A DNA stretch of 64,000 bases. Source: Lentisphaera araneosa HTCC2155 (GTDB lineage: Bacteria; Verrucomicrobiota; Lentisphaeria; Lentisphaerales; Lentisphaeraceae). The stretch is taken from assembly GCF_000170755.1 (NCBI RefSeq), contig NZ_ABCK01000019.1:34509-98508 (forward strand). The letters are read 5' to 3'. Every line of letters begins with the position of its first letter. Position 1 is the first letter of the stretch. The position numbers were made by a program, and so were the translations under genes. Below the pieces are notes generated by a model. It was given only the letters and a program-made list of their open reading frames with translations, was not told where the DNA came from and ran no database searches. This document shows positions 54,918 to 64,000 of this stretch, piece by piece.

Positions 54918-55760
54918 CTATTGCCCAGCCTTTTTTTTAGAGTCTACACTTTCCCAAAAACGGGTGCCCATAGTCTGTATTTCTTCCAAGCGCTCACGGT
55001 ACGCAGCTGTTTTCATATACTGATCTCGAAGGTCAAGGCATTGTTGGTCAAAGCTAATGAACACCTACGATCAAGGATGTTTCAAAGTATCAGAAACTTC
55101 GCTTTGATAATGGACTATACGACAAAAAGATGTGATATAACGCTCTATAGCCCTGAGAGAATGTTGCATATTACGGGCTATATCCTCGGGACATTCACCT
55201 TGGATAAACTTCTCTATGGCTTTTGTTCTGTGGGTAATACCTGGGCCGATATCTTTTTTGTTTCCCCGGGTTGGAACAAGGCATTCATGTTTCTTTTGAT
55301 AATCACGAATGTCATTGCGCACCGTTTTTACATCACAATCCAGTATGCAAGCTAAATCTTCCTGAGTCAGTAAACACTCCTGATCATAGCATTCCTCACA
55401 CATCCGAACAATTTGATTGGCTCGCTTGGCTGAGCGGCCATACTTCAAATACACTTCTTGATCATCCTCAAGCTGGTGAACCGTAAGGGTGATGATTTTG
55501 AATTGACAAGCTGCTAGAGGTTTTCCCGCAGGTTCCAAAGCACTTATTGCCTTCCATTTCATTTGACCTGGCTGCAGTTCGGCGTCTGGACTATATGGGC
55601 CGATGCCAAATACCTCCACTGCTTTGTCGGCTATGACTTCTGATTCAAAGCGTGAGCAACTGGTTCCCTCAACAATGACATTAACCAGGGTTGAGGTATT
55701 ACTTCTGAGCGCAAGTCGTTTGCTACTGTCTTCTTTACGATTTATTGTATCTGATATCAT
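54918..55760 (-). pseudogene. Second DUF1670 HTH gene, disrupted near its 3' end
   Basis: ATG 55760 opens 229 codons with the DUF1670 core (VPTRGNKKDIGPGITHRTKAIEKFIQG, ECPEDIARNMQHSLRAIERYITSF) and ends at 55071. A continuation in another frame (SFDQQCLDLRDQYMKTAAYR, RLEEIQTMGTRFWESVDSKK) reaches a stop at 54918-54920, just before the partner gene. An indel near 55050-55090 has probably split the C-terminus; the first 229 residues may still be made. Confidence 0.7.
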
Positions 55761-56082
55761 GGGATACTCCTTATTGTTTTTGCTTTTTCACAATTAATAT
55801 AAGGGATGTCCCATGCTATTTTTAGAGCCCTAAATCTTTAGCGGGTATACGCCCGTATCGGAAATAAGTCTTTAACTGCAGTGAGCCTGCGAACGATCTG
55901 CAGGCGCAGCCGATCTGCCAACTGCCAACTTTACAAAAATTAAGTCTTTAACTGCAGTGAGACTGCGAACGATCTGATCACTTTGATAGACTTCGTATTC
56001 AACTTCCGCATAGAATGCGGGGCTCCCAGCTTTTATCTACAGGTGAGACCAAAGTGAGCTTGGGAACGAGCTTAAAACTTTG
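55761..56082. other. Intergenic region with direct repeats
   Basis: About 320 bp between the DUF1670 and Hsp70 genes, holding the 36-bp direct repeats listed separately and a weaker third relative (GTGAGCTTGGGAACGAGCTT at 56053). No gene seen. Confidence 0.6.
55865..55976. repeat. 36-bp direct repeat, two copies 76 bp apart
   Basis: TAAGTCTTTAACTGCAGTGA begins at 55865 and 55941, and the match continues through GCGAACGATCTG with one difference. The intervening 40 bases contain a further CCAACTGCCAACT doublet. Two copies are too few to call a CRISPR. Confidence 0.85.
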
Positions 56083-58779
56083 TTAGTCTTGGTGGAGTTT
56101 GAGGCCGATGGGGATGCTATCGCCTAGGACGATGCTTTGATCTTCGACTTTTTCTTCGACGACTTCTTGGATGGCTTGCGCAAAGTGTTTGGGTGCCTGA
56201 TTCTTCTTGAGGAATTGAATGGCGGCTTCGCGGTTTTTTTCGGCTATATCTAAGGAGGGGTTACCCGTTAGGCTCATGACTCGACTCAGGCAGAGGTAAT
56301 GCATATTAGTCAGTTTCTTGGGATTGGTCTGCATAATCAGTGTGGTGAGAGAAGTGATACTCTTAGCAGGTAGAACGAGGTCGAGTGGGGCGTAGATAGG
56401 ACGTCGGGCGGCCATGCGGGCAATCATCCACAATTCGACATCGTCTAAGCGTGTGGCACGTTCATTAAATTCACCGAGTATTTTACGACGGAATTTGATC
56501 GGACTTAATTCGAGAGCGCCGAGGCAACGTTTAATTTCGCGGTTGAGCTGAGCATTGGCATTCTTTTTGCTATTGAGTTCCGTGGCGAGTTTATGCGCCA
56601 TTTGTTCCTGACGTCCACGGCTGAGTGCTCCTGTGCAACGGCGCCAGAGTGTCCACCATTCACATTGACTCTGTAAATCATTTTTATTTTGGACTCCCTT
56701 AAACCAAAAGGGCCAAAGTTTATTGACGCGGAATTGATCGTGTGAATCGCCAAAGCCCGGACGCATCATAAAGCCCAAGATATTGTAATAGCGTGCCTCT
56801 GTACTGGCTTTTTTGCGAAGTTCGCTACTATCTAAATCCAGGAGCAAATCGGCGAGGCGACGGCAAAGGACAAGTGACCATTGCTTTCGAGGGAGCTCGA
56901 GATCGGCTTCGAGCTTGTTCATCAGTGATTTGAGTAACTTGGAGTCACTTTCCGTAAAGGCTTCAGTGATAGACTGGCTGGCTTTTGTGAGAAGTTCTTC
57001 ATCAACAGTGATCGTTTCTTGCACTTCTTCCGAGACTTCTTGTTCGTGAAGTTGGCGCAAGTCAAAACGCAGTTGCCATTTATGATCCGTATCAATCGCT
57101 TCGAGCCAGACTTCGAGTGAATTACTCTCATTGACTGAGGCTTTGATTTTAACACGTATGTCTTGAATTTTTTTACCGTAGGAAATCGAGGTGCTCAAGG
57201 GAGAGAGTACAGAAATGTCCTCGGCGTCACTAGCGAGTATATCGCCGGCTTGATCTTGTAGGCGAGTCTCTGAGCTATAAAGCGGGAAACTCACAATGCT
57301 ATTGGTTTTGAGGGTAAATACTTTGTCACAGCTTTGTATGCTATGCTCTTCAGTATCGCGTGGCATGATACAAATGAATTTATCGCCTTCTTCGCTAGCA
57401 ATTTGCAGGAAGTAAGAACGGGCAATGCCACCCTTCACTTGTGTGCCTAAACCACTCTTACTGAGGCCGTATGCACTGGCGCCATGAGCTACGGCAATAT
57501 CTAAGCCTTTTGAGTTGAGCGTATTGATCTCTTGCCCTGACCAAGCTTCTAATTGCTTGAGGATACGTTCGCGAAAGCTGAGGGGAATCATTGTCCCACC
57601 ATTGAAAAGGATATGCTCAGGGAATTTAATCGAATCGTAGCCACTCACCTGTGCATCTTTTCTCAAGAAAGATAACAAGTGACTAGTGATGGCTGGGTCG
57701 CGTTCATAGGGAAGGTCTAGGGTACGTAGGCCGACTTTGCGATCGGGTTCTTCTGCGTCAATCGCAATTTGCGGAAAGAAACCACTATGAATAATGTCGA
57801 GGATTTCGCTGCGTTTAAATTTGATGAGTGACATGCCTTTGAGAAGTGAACTGCCACCAGAATGAACGGATAAATTGATATCTTCGACTTGTTCATCACC
57901 AAGAACTTTTTCTTTGGCACGGCGAGCTTCTTGAATGAGCGAACTCATTTCGCGTTGATTGAACTTTTTCTTGGCACGTCTTTGTGCTTCAAAAGCAATC
58001 GTGCGGTCAATATTATCTCCACCAAGGAGCAAGTGCGGTCCTACAGTATTTCTGCGTAGGGATTCGTCGTCACTGACTTCAATCATCGAGAAATCACTTG
58101 TGCCACCACCAATATCGATGATGAGCACGCGTTCGCCTTTTTTGAGTATTTCTTGCCAGTTTTGATTCACTTGTAACCAAGAGTAAAAGGCGGCCAAGGG
58201 TTCTTCTAGAAGTGTGACTTTTTTAAAACCAGCTTCAAAAGCGGCTTTTAAGCTGAGTTCACGAGCGACTTCGTCAAAGGACGCCGGAACCGTAATGACG
58301 AGTTCTTGATCTTCGAGAAAGCAGGGCGAGCCCTCTTTATCTTTGACTTTGCCGAATTGATGATTCCAAGCTTCGCGGAGGTGTTTGAGGTAGAATGCGG
58401 AGGCCGCTAAGGGGCTGATTTTTTCATCTTCTTCAATACCCCAAGGCAAGATAGCTTGCTCACGATCCACAGCTTTGTGGACGAGCCAAGATTTAGCTGA
58501 GTGAATAAAACGGTCTGCTTTCGCACCGCCAAAGCGCCGAGCGTATTCGCCGCTGACGTACTTGGGTGTTTTATCCCAAGCTAAAGCGAGTTGCTTTTGC
58601 TCGTTTTCTTCACAGCGATAAAGGAAACTGGGCAAGTTGTATTGCTGGTGTTTTTCACCATAAGCGATTACTTGCTCGATTTCGAAAAGCTGAGGTTCCG
58701 TAGAAGTTTCTAAGTCTACGTAGGAGAGGGCACAGTTGGTTGTACCTAAGTCAATACCGACAATGAAGCGATTCGTCAT
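56083..58779 (-). CDS. Divergent Hsp70-family protein, long form
   Basis: About 898 residues from ATG 58779. A GTG at 58803 is possible but lies inside the previous gene, while ATG 58779 follows that gene's stop by one base and begins directly with the ATPase phosphate-1 loop FIVGIDLGTTNCALSYVD. Other ATPase motifs are IDIGGGTSDFSMIEV (phosphate-2) and LFNGGTMIPLSFRERI. The C-terminal ~350 residues are a helical extension of the kind called DUF3731 in these proteins, not the classical DnaK substrate domain. It probably functions together with the upstream Hsp70, possibly as a client-specific or Hsp110-like partner. Confidence 0.9.
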   Translation of the reverse strand: MTNRFIVGIDLGTTNCALSYVDLETSTEPQLFEIEQVIAYGEKHQQYNLPSFLYRCEENEQKQLALAWDKTPKYVSGEYARRFGGAKADRFIHSAKSWLVHKAVDREQAILPWGIEEDEKISPLAASAFYLKHLREAWNHQFGKVKDKEGSPCFLEDQELVITVPASFDEVARELSLKAAFEAGFKKVTLLEEPLAAFYSWLQVNQNWQEILKKGERVLIIDIGGGTSDFSMIEVSDDESLRRNTVGPHLLLGGDNIDRTIAFEAQRRAKKKFNQREMSSLIQEARRAKEKVLGDEQVEDINLSVHSGGSSLLKGMSLIKFKRSEILDIIHSGFFPQIAIDAEEPDRKVGLRTLDLPYERDPAITSHLLSFLRKDAQVSGYDSIKFPEHILFNGGTMIPLSFRERILKQLEAWSGQEINTLNSKGLDIAVAHGASAYGLSKSGLGTQVKGGIARSYFLQIASEEGDKFICIMPRDTEEHSIQSCDKVFTLKTNSIVSFPLYSSETRLQDQAGDILASDAEDISVLSPLSTSISYGKKIQDIRVKIKASVNESNSLEVWLEAIDTDHKWQLRFDLRQLHEQEVSEEVQETITVDEELLTKASQSITEAFTESDSKLLKSLMNKLEADLELPRKQWSLVLCRRLADLLLDLDSSELRKKASTEARYYNILGFMMRPGFGDSHDQFRVNKLWPFWFKGVQNKNDLQSQCEWWTLWRRCTGALSRGRQEQMAHKLATELNSKKNANAQLNREIKRCLGALELSPIKFRRKILGEFNERATRLDDVELWMIARMAARRPIYAPLDLVLPAKSITSLTTLIMQTNPKKLTNMHYLCLSRVMSLTGNPSLDIAEKNREAAIQFLKKNQAPKHFAQAIQEVVEEKVEDQSIVLGDSIPIGLKLHQD

Positions 58780-58780
58780 T

Positions 58781-60547
58781 TTACTGCTGGCTACCTTCCT
58801 CACCTAAATCAAATTCTAAACGCCATTTTTGATCAGTGGATTTAGCTTCACCCCAAACTTGAACGGTACCAATCTCGGTAAAAATAGCTTTCATATTGAT
58901 GGGAATAAGGCGTGGTGCTTCATCAGCTTCGAGACTTAAATTTTTGTGAAGTGCAGGAAGTTCTTCGAGTTCGAGATCGGCGTCTTGAACAATGCTCCCT
59001 AACTCATCTTCACTGCGATTGTTTGTACAGAAAAAGCGGAATTGACTATCTTCGCCAACGAGCAGGGCGAGGTCATCGATGGGGATATCAAAACTCGTGC
59101 CATCTTCGGCCCCCTGGGGGATGACACAAATGGCGTCAACTGGCGGAGCAAAACCCGGCATTGCCGGCATAGAGGATTCGAGGCCAACATAATAGGAGAG
59201 GGCGGAGCCGGCTTTAATGCGGATGGAATTACCTTGGCGAACAAAAGCGTACCAAGCGGCACCTTTGGCCACAGCGAGGTCGGGATTAGAGTCGGCTAAG
59301 ATGTCCACTTCTTCACCCGTCCAAGAATTGATAATTGAGCTAACGCGCTGGCGCAATTGCTTGGCCTTAGTCACACCACCATTAAAGAGCACGGTCTTTG
59401 GCATATTATCATTTGTTTTAATGAACTCGGCTAAATGACGGGAAATTGCGGCATCGGATTCAAAATTGAGACCAAAGGAACGCAGGCCTGAGCGTTGCTG
59501 ACGCTGAACTTCTGCATCTAATTCACAGTCCGGTAAGAAGGCTTGGATAATGAATCGATCCACTTCTTCTTGAGTGAGTTCGGTTTTGAGACTTCCACCA
59601 ATGAGGCTAGAACCCGTGCCTAAAACAGTGATGTCGATGCGTTCGAGAGCTTCCTCGCCGAGGATGCGTTCCTTAGCTTGACGGCATTGATGCACAAGTG
59701 AACTGAATTGACGAGCGTTGAGACGCTTGCCGAGCTTTTGTTGCATCGCGTAAGCGAGTGTGAAGTCCATATTATCACCACCGAGTAGCAAGTGATTGCC
59801 AACTGCTAAACGTTGGAGTTCCATATTGCCATCTTGGTTATCGACTCCAATGAGCGAGAAGTCAGTTGTACCACCGCCAATATCCACCACGAGGATAGAG
59901 GAATCGGCGCTTACTTTTTCGCGCCAGTTATCTTCGTTCTCTTTGATCCAGGAATAAAAAGCGGCTTGGGGTTCTTCGAGAAGGTTAGGGAAGATGCCGC
60001 AGGCTTCGGCGGCCATCACGGTCAGTTCACGGGCTAAAGCATTAAAGGAAGCGGGGACAGTGAGGATAACTTCTTGCTTGTCGATGTATTCCTCAGGCGA
60101 AGTGGCGACTTGATTATTCCAAGCATTTTTGAGGTGCTGGAGGTAACGCGTCATGGCTTCAAGCGGAGAAAGTTTCTTTTCGGCATCATCAATAGCAGGG
60201 AGAAAGTCGCTGGTGGGATCTTGACCAGCCGAGCACAACCAGGATTTAGCTGAAGAAATCACGCGTGAGGCTTGATCACTCGCAACTTTTCGTGCATAAG
60301 CTCCGACGCAGTAAGAATTATCTTCTTGACCATCAAAATTAAACTTGCCTGAATTGACACTATTGTCGTCAGGTAAGTAGAGGAAAGAAGGAAGTGATTC
60401 GAGGGCGTCAATTTCACCAGGTGCAATAATCTGGCGGACATTTAATATTTGAATGTTTTTGTCGGGGTCTTGTGTGTCGACGTAAGCAAGAGCTGAGTTG
60501 GTTGTCCCCAGGTCAATGCCAATCATATAGCGTTTGTTTTCAGACAT
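58781..60547 (-). CDS. Divergent Hsp70-family protein, short form
   Basis: 588 residues. ATPase motifs are YMIGIDLGTTNSALAYVD, VVDIGGGTTDFSLIGV and VLFNGGVTKAKQLRQRV, with NHLLLGGDNMDFTLA between them. The substrate part is short (about 130 residues) and lacks a DnaK-type lid. It is first in a two-gene operon with the long form; no DnaJ or GrpE gene is near. The pair is GC-richer than the left part of the window and is probably a core genomic feature. Confidence 0.92.
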   Translation of the reverse strand: MSENKRYMIGIDLGTTNSALAYVDTQDPDKNIQILNVRQIIAPGEIDALESLPSFLYLPDDNSVNSGKFNFDGQEDNSYCVGAYARKVASDQASRVISSAKSWLCSAGQDPTSDFLPAIDDAEKKLSPLEAMTRYLQHLKNAWNNQVATSPEEYIDKQEVILTVPASFNALARELTVMAAEACGIFPNLLEEPQAAFYSWIKENEDNWREKVSADSSILVVDIGGGTTDFSLIGVDNQDGNMELQRLAVGNHLLLGGDNMDFTLAYAMQQKLGKRLNARQFSSLVHQCRQAKERILGEEALERIDITVLGTGSSLIGGSLKTELTQEEVDRFIIQAFLPDCELDAEVQRQQRSGLRSFGLNFESDAAISRHLAEFIKTNDNMPKTVLFNGGVTKAKQLRQRVSSIINSWTGEEVDILADSNPDLAVAKGAAWYAFVRQGNSIRIKAGSALSYYVGLESSMPAMPGFAPPVDAICVIPQGAEDGTSFDIPIDDLALLVGEDSQFRFFCTNNRSEDELGSIVQDADLELEELPALHKNLSLEADEAPRLIPINMKAIFTEIGTVQVWGEAKSTDQKWRLEFDLGEEGSQQ

Positions 60548-60733
60548 CTTTATATCTCCAAAGTGATTTGCGCTTTACGCAAAAAATAAATTCATTTGGG
60601 AGATTTTAATCCTTCTAATTTTTAAGGCAAGTTACGCTTAGATTTGAGCAAATAAAAAACGGGGTAAAACAGAAGCTTTTTTAACTTAAAATCTGGATCT
60701 GAAAGTAACAGAAATTGAATTGCCTAAAAAGCC

Positions 60734-61516
60734 TTAGGAACTGGTCTCGTTAAAACTGATGCTATGAGCGTGGATTTTGCGTTGGTTCTCTGGGGGCAGT
60801 TGGCGATAATCGAAGCTATAGATCGCGTCGAGGTAATGACTTGGGTTCTTGGGGACAGCGAATTGATGTCCTTCAAAACTTAGTGTGCTGAGTGGGAAGA
60901 CTTCTTCTTTATCAAAGACGGCAGCAACATCGGGCATTTCTCCGCCGTAGATCACTTTTGAATTACTGACATCCCAGCCGAGGTGCTTTTGTTTGAGAGC
61001 CTCTGTAAGCTGAATACGTTCCTTAGGCAGGTTCTTTCCATTGGGAGTATGAAGGCTAATAGCGGAGTAGTCACGAATCTTTTTTAATGTTTCTTCGTAA
61101 TCATTCTGGTTTTCTTTTGTGTCTTCCATATTCAACATGGGAAAGATATCCACAAAGACACCTTGATGATAATTGATTTCTTGATCTTTTTCGTGAAACT
61201 CAACGATACTGGCCTTATTGGATCTTAGTTTTATGTAATCAAAATTGAATCCAGGGTCCCTTTGCGAAGTCTGCAAATAAATATTCTTTGAGAGTTCTTC
61301 GGCGCCGAGTTCTTTAAACTTTAGATAATCCTCAAGTGGCATAGAAATATCGATATCATCATCCCAAGGGATAAAACCTTGGTGCCTGACGGCTCCGAGG
61401 AGAGTTCCCGAATCCAACCAGTATTGCAGTTGGTTTCTTTTGCAGACGGCATCGAATTCAATGAGCATGTCGAGCATGATCAATTGAGCTTTGCGCAGGA
61501 CTTGAGGCTCTATCAT
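60734..61516 (-). CDS. LicD-family phosphotransferase
   Basis: 260 residues, soluble. The LicD/fukutin signature is clear: LQYWLDSGTLLGAVRHQGFIPWDDDIDISM with the metal-binding DDDID, then FKELGAEEL and YHQGVFVDIFPML. LicD enzymes move phosphocholine or related phospho-groups from a CDP carrier to a glycan. The start overlaps the stop of the aminotransferase gene by one base. Together with the cytidylyltransferase upstream this is expected to be the transfer step of the pathway. Confidence 0.88.
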   Translation of the reverse strand: MIEPQVLRKAQLIMLDMLIEFDAVCKRNQLQYWLDSGTLLGAVRHQGFIPWDDDIDISMPLEDYLKFKELGAEELSKNIYLQTSQRDPGFNFDYIKLRSNKASIVEFHEKDQEINYHQGVFVDIFPMLNMEDTKENQNDYEETLKKIRDYSAISLHTPNGKNLPKERIQLTEALKQKHLGWDVSNSKVIYGGEMPDVAAVFDKEEVFPLSTLSFEGHQFAVPKNPSHYLDAIYSFDYRQLPPENQRKIHAHSISFNETSS

Positions 61517-62595
61517 TAGCTTCTCGTTTTTCCGTAGTAATCGTAGAGGGCATCGATAAGGATGTCAGTGTATTCCTTGGTCATTTCTCCCATGTGTGAA
61601 ACTCGGAAGATGAGGTCGCGCTCTGGACCGCCGTTGGGGCAGACCATGACTTTGTATTTCTCTTCTAGATCATTGACGATGTCCATGGCTGACTTGCCAT
61701 CAGTTGGCGTCAGAGTGGTCATTGCGTTAGGCATGTAGGTGCTGTATTCAGCGAGAGGGAGGCCTTTGATGCTTTCTCTAAAGTATTGAGCGACTTCTTG
61801 AGCATTGTTAATACTTTGAGCGACACCGCCACGTTTTTTGATTTGTTCGAGTCGTCCATGAAGTTGGAGCATGATCGTCACTGCAGGCGTGTAGGGAGTT
61901 TGACCACGTTCACCATTGCTGAGGTAATCTTTGTAATTGAAATAAAGAGAGTTGATCTCCTGAACTTGCTCAAGGGCTTTAGGAGCTAAGACAACCATGG
62001 TTAGTCCAGGAGGTAGGCCTAAACCTTTCTGAGAACTCGCAATCACTACATCGATATTTGATTCTTGCATGTCCAACGGGTCAGTGACGAGCATGGAAAT
62101 AGCATCAACAATATAAAGTAGGCCATTTTTAGTGGCATAGTCACCCATGGCATTAAGGTCATAGAGGTGTCCCACAGAAGTTTCGTGTGCATTGACAACT
62201 AGGCTAGTAAACTTTTCCTGTGGTGCGATTTCCGCAATATCAGATAAGTTGGTATCTTTGACTTTGAGTTCGTGATGGGGCACAGCGTGAGTTTGACAGA
62301 TTTTAACAAAACGAGCACCAAAACCACCACCATTAATAACTAGGGCCTTGTCATTTTGAGTCAGCAAATTCATCACAGTGGCTTCCATGCCAGCTGTTCC
62401 AGAAGCGGTAAGGAATACTACTCGAGATCCTTCGGGAGCGTTAACCATTTCTAAAAGGTTTTTCTCACAATCAAAGGTGATGTTGGAAAATTCACTGTTT
62501 CTGAAATAAGGAGTCTGCTGAGCTCCTAACTTGAGGATCTCTTCCGACATCTTAACGGGGCCAGGAGTGAAAATCGCGTAGTCTTGGTAAATCAT
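61516..62595 (-). CDS. Class V aminotransferase, 2-aminoethylphosphonate-pyruvate transaminase-like
   Basis: 359 residues with fold-type I PLP marks: TPGPVKMSEEIL at the start, FLTASGTAGMEATVMN, VVNAHETSVGHLYDL, VDAISML and the Schiff-base Lys in ASSQKGLGLPPGL. The sequence is of the PhnW/serine-glyoxylate/phosphonate type. In this operon it may form an amino group on a phosphorylated or phosphonate aldehyde that is then activated and attached. The stop overlaps the LicD start by one base and its start overlaps the stop of the fusion gene by four. Confidence 0.85.
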   Translation of the reverse strand: MIYQDYAIFTPGPVKMSEEILKLGAQQTPYFRNSEFSNITFDCEKNLLEMVNAPEGSRVVFLTASGTAGMEATVMNLLTQNDKALVINGGGFGARFVKICQTHAVPHHELKVKDTNLSDIAEIAPQEKFTSLVVNAHETSVGHLYDLNAMGDYATKNGLLYIVDAISMLVTDPLDMQESNIDVVIASSQKGLGLPPGLTMVVLAPKALEQVQEINSLYFNYKDYLSNGERGQTPYTPAVTIMLQLHGRLEQIKKRGGVAQSINNAQEVAQYFRESIKGLPLAEYSTYMPNAMTTLTPTDGKSAMDIVNDLEEKYKVMVCPNGGPERDLIFRVSHMGEMTKEYTDILIDALYDYYGKTRS

Positions 62596-63914
62596 TGAGC
62601 TTTCTCTAATTGTTTGATTTTACGTTCGTTGTATTCCAAAAGGACACGGTTAATGCCAATCATATCTTTGGGCGATAACATTTTTGATTTACGTTCACCG
62701 CGTTGAATGAGCGAGACGAATTCCGCAATCATGTAACGCAAGCCACAGCCATCGAATTCGTATTTATAAGTCTGACTCTTGTTGTCATCTTCGTGATTGA
62801 CTTTGAATTTTTTCGTTAACCACCAGGGGGAGGGGATGTAAACATAACCTTTAGTTCCAGAAATGATTGCATCGCCTTTGGATTGAATCCCTGTAGCCAC
62901 ATTAGAAATGCCGATGCCACCATTTTTGTGCTTGCTGATGATTAAATTGGAAACGTCATAGTTATCAGTTCCTTGGTCGAAAAAGGTGATATCTTTACTT
63001 CGACCCAAGATTTTGTTCACGAGTAAGGAGGGGTAAGAAGATAGAATATTTGTTGCCCCTTGAGTCATGAAAGTGTCGGGATAAATTTTATCCTTGAAAG
63101 AAGAAGTTCGAGTAGCTTTGACTTGCTTGATATCGCCAATCAAGCCATTTTTTAATTCACTAAGTAGTTGGTTAAAGGCGGGCAAAAAAGCCGTTCTTAT
63201 AGCAGATAAAAGCAGGAGTTCTTTGGTTTTTGCTAGATTGAGTAGCTCCCTAAGTTCACTTTTATGAAGAGCTAGAGGGTTTTCACAGAGAACATGCTTG
63301 TTGGCTTCAAGTGCTTTTCTAATAAGCGGATAGTGTTCCTCTAAAGCGGTATCGATATAGACTGCGGAAATACTAGAGTCCAAAAATTCATCATAGTTAT
63401 CATGGCCGTAGTTCACACCATTATCTTCTTTGGTAACTTTTTTAAGGTCGTTGACGTCTGAAGAGTAGATGCGATTAACTCGTAAGTTGGGGATATGAGT
63501 AGCCTCTTCAATAAAAGCCTTCGTATCTTCGCCTAGACCTACGATACCTAGTTTGATAAGGTCGTAATTCTCTTTTCTTAAGAGAGTACTTGAGATTCCT
63601 TCGGTACGACTCAAATAAACCACTTCCGTAAATTCGTTTAAATAATCGAAAAAACCTTCCCAATCATCGCCAATAGCAAAAATATCGATGCCGTATTTTT
63701 GCATGTCTTCGGCTTTTTGCTTTTTGTGGGTTTCGATAACAACTTCATCAACAAAATCCAAATCTCTGATGGTTTGGACGCGTTTTTCAGTGCTTTCAAT
63801 AACGTTGAGTTTGCCTCGAGAACGGTCGTAGTTTTCGTCGGTGACGCCTACGATTAAATGATCACCTAGAGCTTTGGCTCGCTTAAGTAAGCGCAGGTGA
63901 CCTTCGTGAAACAT
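62592..63914 (-). CDS. Cytidylyltransferase fused to Gfo/Idh/MocA oxidoreductase
   Basis: 440 residues from the first ATG (63914). Residues 1-130 are a glycerol-3-phosphate/choline-phosphate-type cytidylyltransferase (FHEGHLRLLKRAKALGDHLIVGVT, the HxGH motif; YLSRTEGISSTLLRK). From ~135 a NAD-binding Gfo/Idh/MocA domain follows (KLGIVGLGEDTKAFIEEA, NKHVLCENPLALHKSELREL). In the same frame upstream of the ATG, KKIITYGTYD is read, which is the first beta-strand of the domain, but no ATG, GTG or TTG occurs before the stop at 63975-63977. The true start may be ATC 63956, or the start codon has been lost. The product probably activates a phospho-compound with CTP. Confidence 0.82.
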   Translation of the reverse strand: MFHEGHLRLLKRAKALGDHLIVGVTDENYDRSRGKLNVIESTEKRVQTIRDLDFVDEVVIETHKKQKAEDMQKYGIDIFAIGDDWEGFFDYLNEFTEVVYLSRTEGISSTLLRKENYDLIKLGIVGLGEDTKAFIEEATHIPNLRVNRIYSSDVNDLKKVTKEDNGVNYGHDNYDEFLDSSISAVYIDTALEEHYPLIRKALEANKHVLCENPLALHKSELRELLNLAKTKELLLLSAIRTAFLPAFNQLLSELKNGLIGDIKQVKATRTSSFKDKIYPDTFMTQGATNILSSYPSLLVNKILGRSKDITFFDQGTDNYDVSNLIISKHKNGGIGISNVATGIQSKGDAIISGTKGYVYIPSPWWLTKKFKVNHEDDNKSQTYKYEFDGCGLRYMIAEFVSLIQRGERKSKMLSPKDMIGINRVLLEYNERKIKQLEKAQ

Positions 63915-64000
63915 ATCATATGTTCCGTATGTGATGATCTTTTTTGGAGAACTGATAAGTCTATCCCATGTTTGTTAACATTATAAAACCATCATAACAG

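Overview
The window looks like chromosomal DNA of a marine member of the Lentisphaerota (Lentisphaera-like, PVC group). The reasons are nine secreted formylglycine sulfatases, a Planctomycete/Lentisphaera-type heme protein with HEAT-like repeats, an ECF sigma factor paired with a DWG-type Ser/Thr kinase, a [15 protein letters not shown] prepilin-like protein, DUF1080 and DUF1670 proteins, and a tandem pair of divergent Hsp70 genes. The assignment comes from gene content only; no rRNA or complete tRNA is present.

Region 1 (1-50.3 kb) is AT-rich and accessory. It is a polysaccharide-degradation locus: two GH2 beta-galactosidase-like enzymes (one running off the left edge), a secreted protein with an FG-GAP propeller that may be a lambda-carrageenase-like (GH150) enzyme, a GH88/105 unsaturated-uronyl hydrolase with an internal TGA, a heparinase II/III-like lyase, a GH43/GH117-like propeller enzyme plus a 3' fragment of a second one, a GH110-type alpha-1,3-galactosidase, an alpha/beta-hydrolase, a DUF1080 protein and nine sulfatases. 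Together they suggest stepwise desulfation and depolymerisation of a sulfated galactan with uronic acid-type linkages, in the periplasm or outside the cell. Control genes are embedded: an ECF sigma/kinase pair just before a five-sulfatase operon, and a BlaI/M56 (BlaR1-like) pair just after it, with a near-perfect double BlaI-type operator, flanked by two paralogous small membrane proteins. A GTGTACT motif recurs upstream of many genes, in their orientation. Several genes are broken (GH105, W-repeat protein, cytochrome-type protein, IS3 transposase).

The boundary is near 50.45-50.66 kb: a 3' half of a tRNA-Met (CAT) with its terminator but no 5' half, preceded by tandem TGTAGCACTTT repeats. 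This is what the end of an integrated element in a tRNA gene looks like, so the sulfatase locus may be, or lie in, a genomic island.

Region 2 (50.7-64 kb) reads mainly on the minus strand and becomes visibly GC-richer from about 56 kb. It holds four small envelope-type genes (one frameshifted), a DUF1254/DUF1214 protein, two 123-bp repeats, a pair of DUF1670 HTH genes (one disrupted), the Hsp70 pair, and a three-gene overlapping operon (cytidylyltransferase-oxidoreductase fusion, class V aminotransferase, LicD-like transferase) that probably builds and attaches a CDP-activated small group to a surface glycan.
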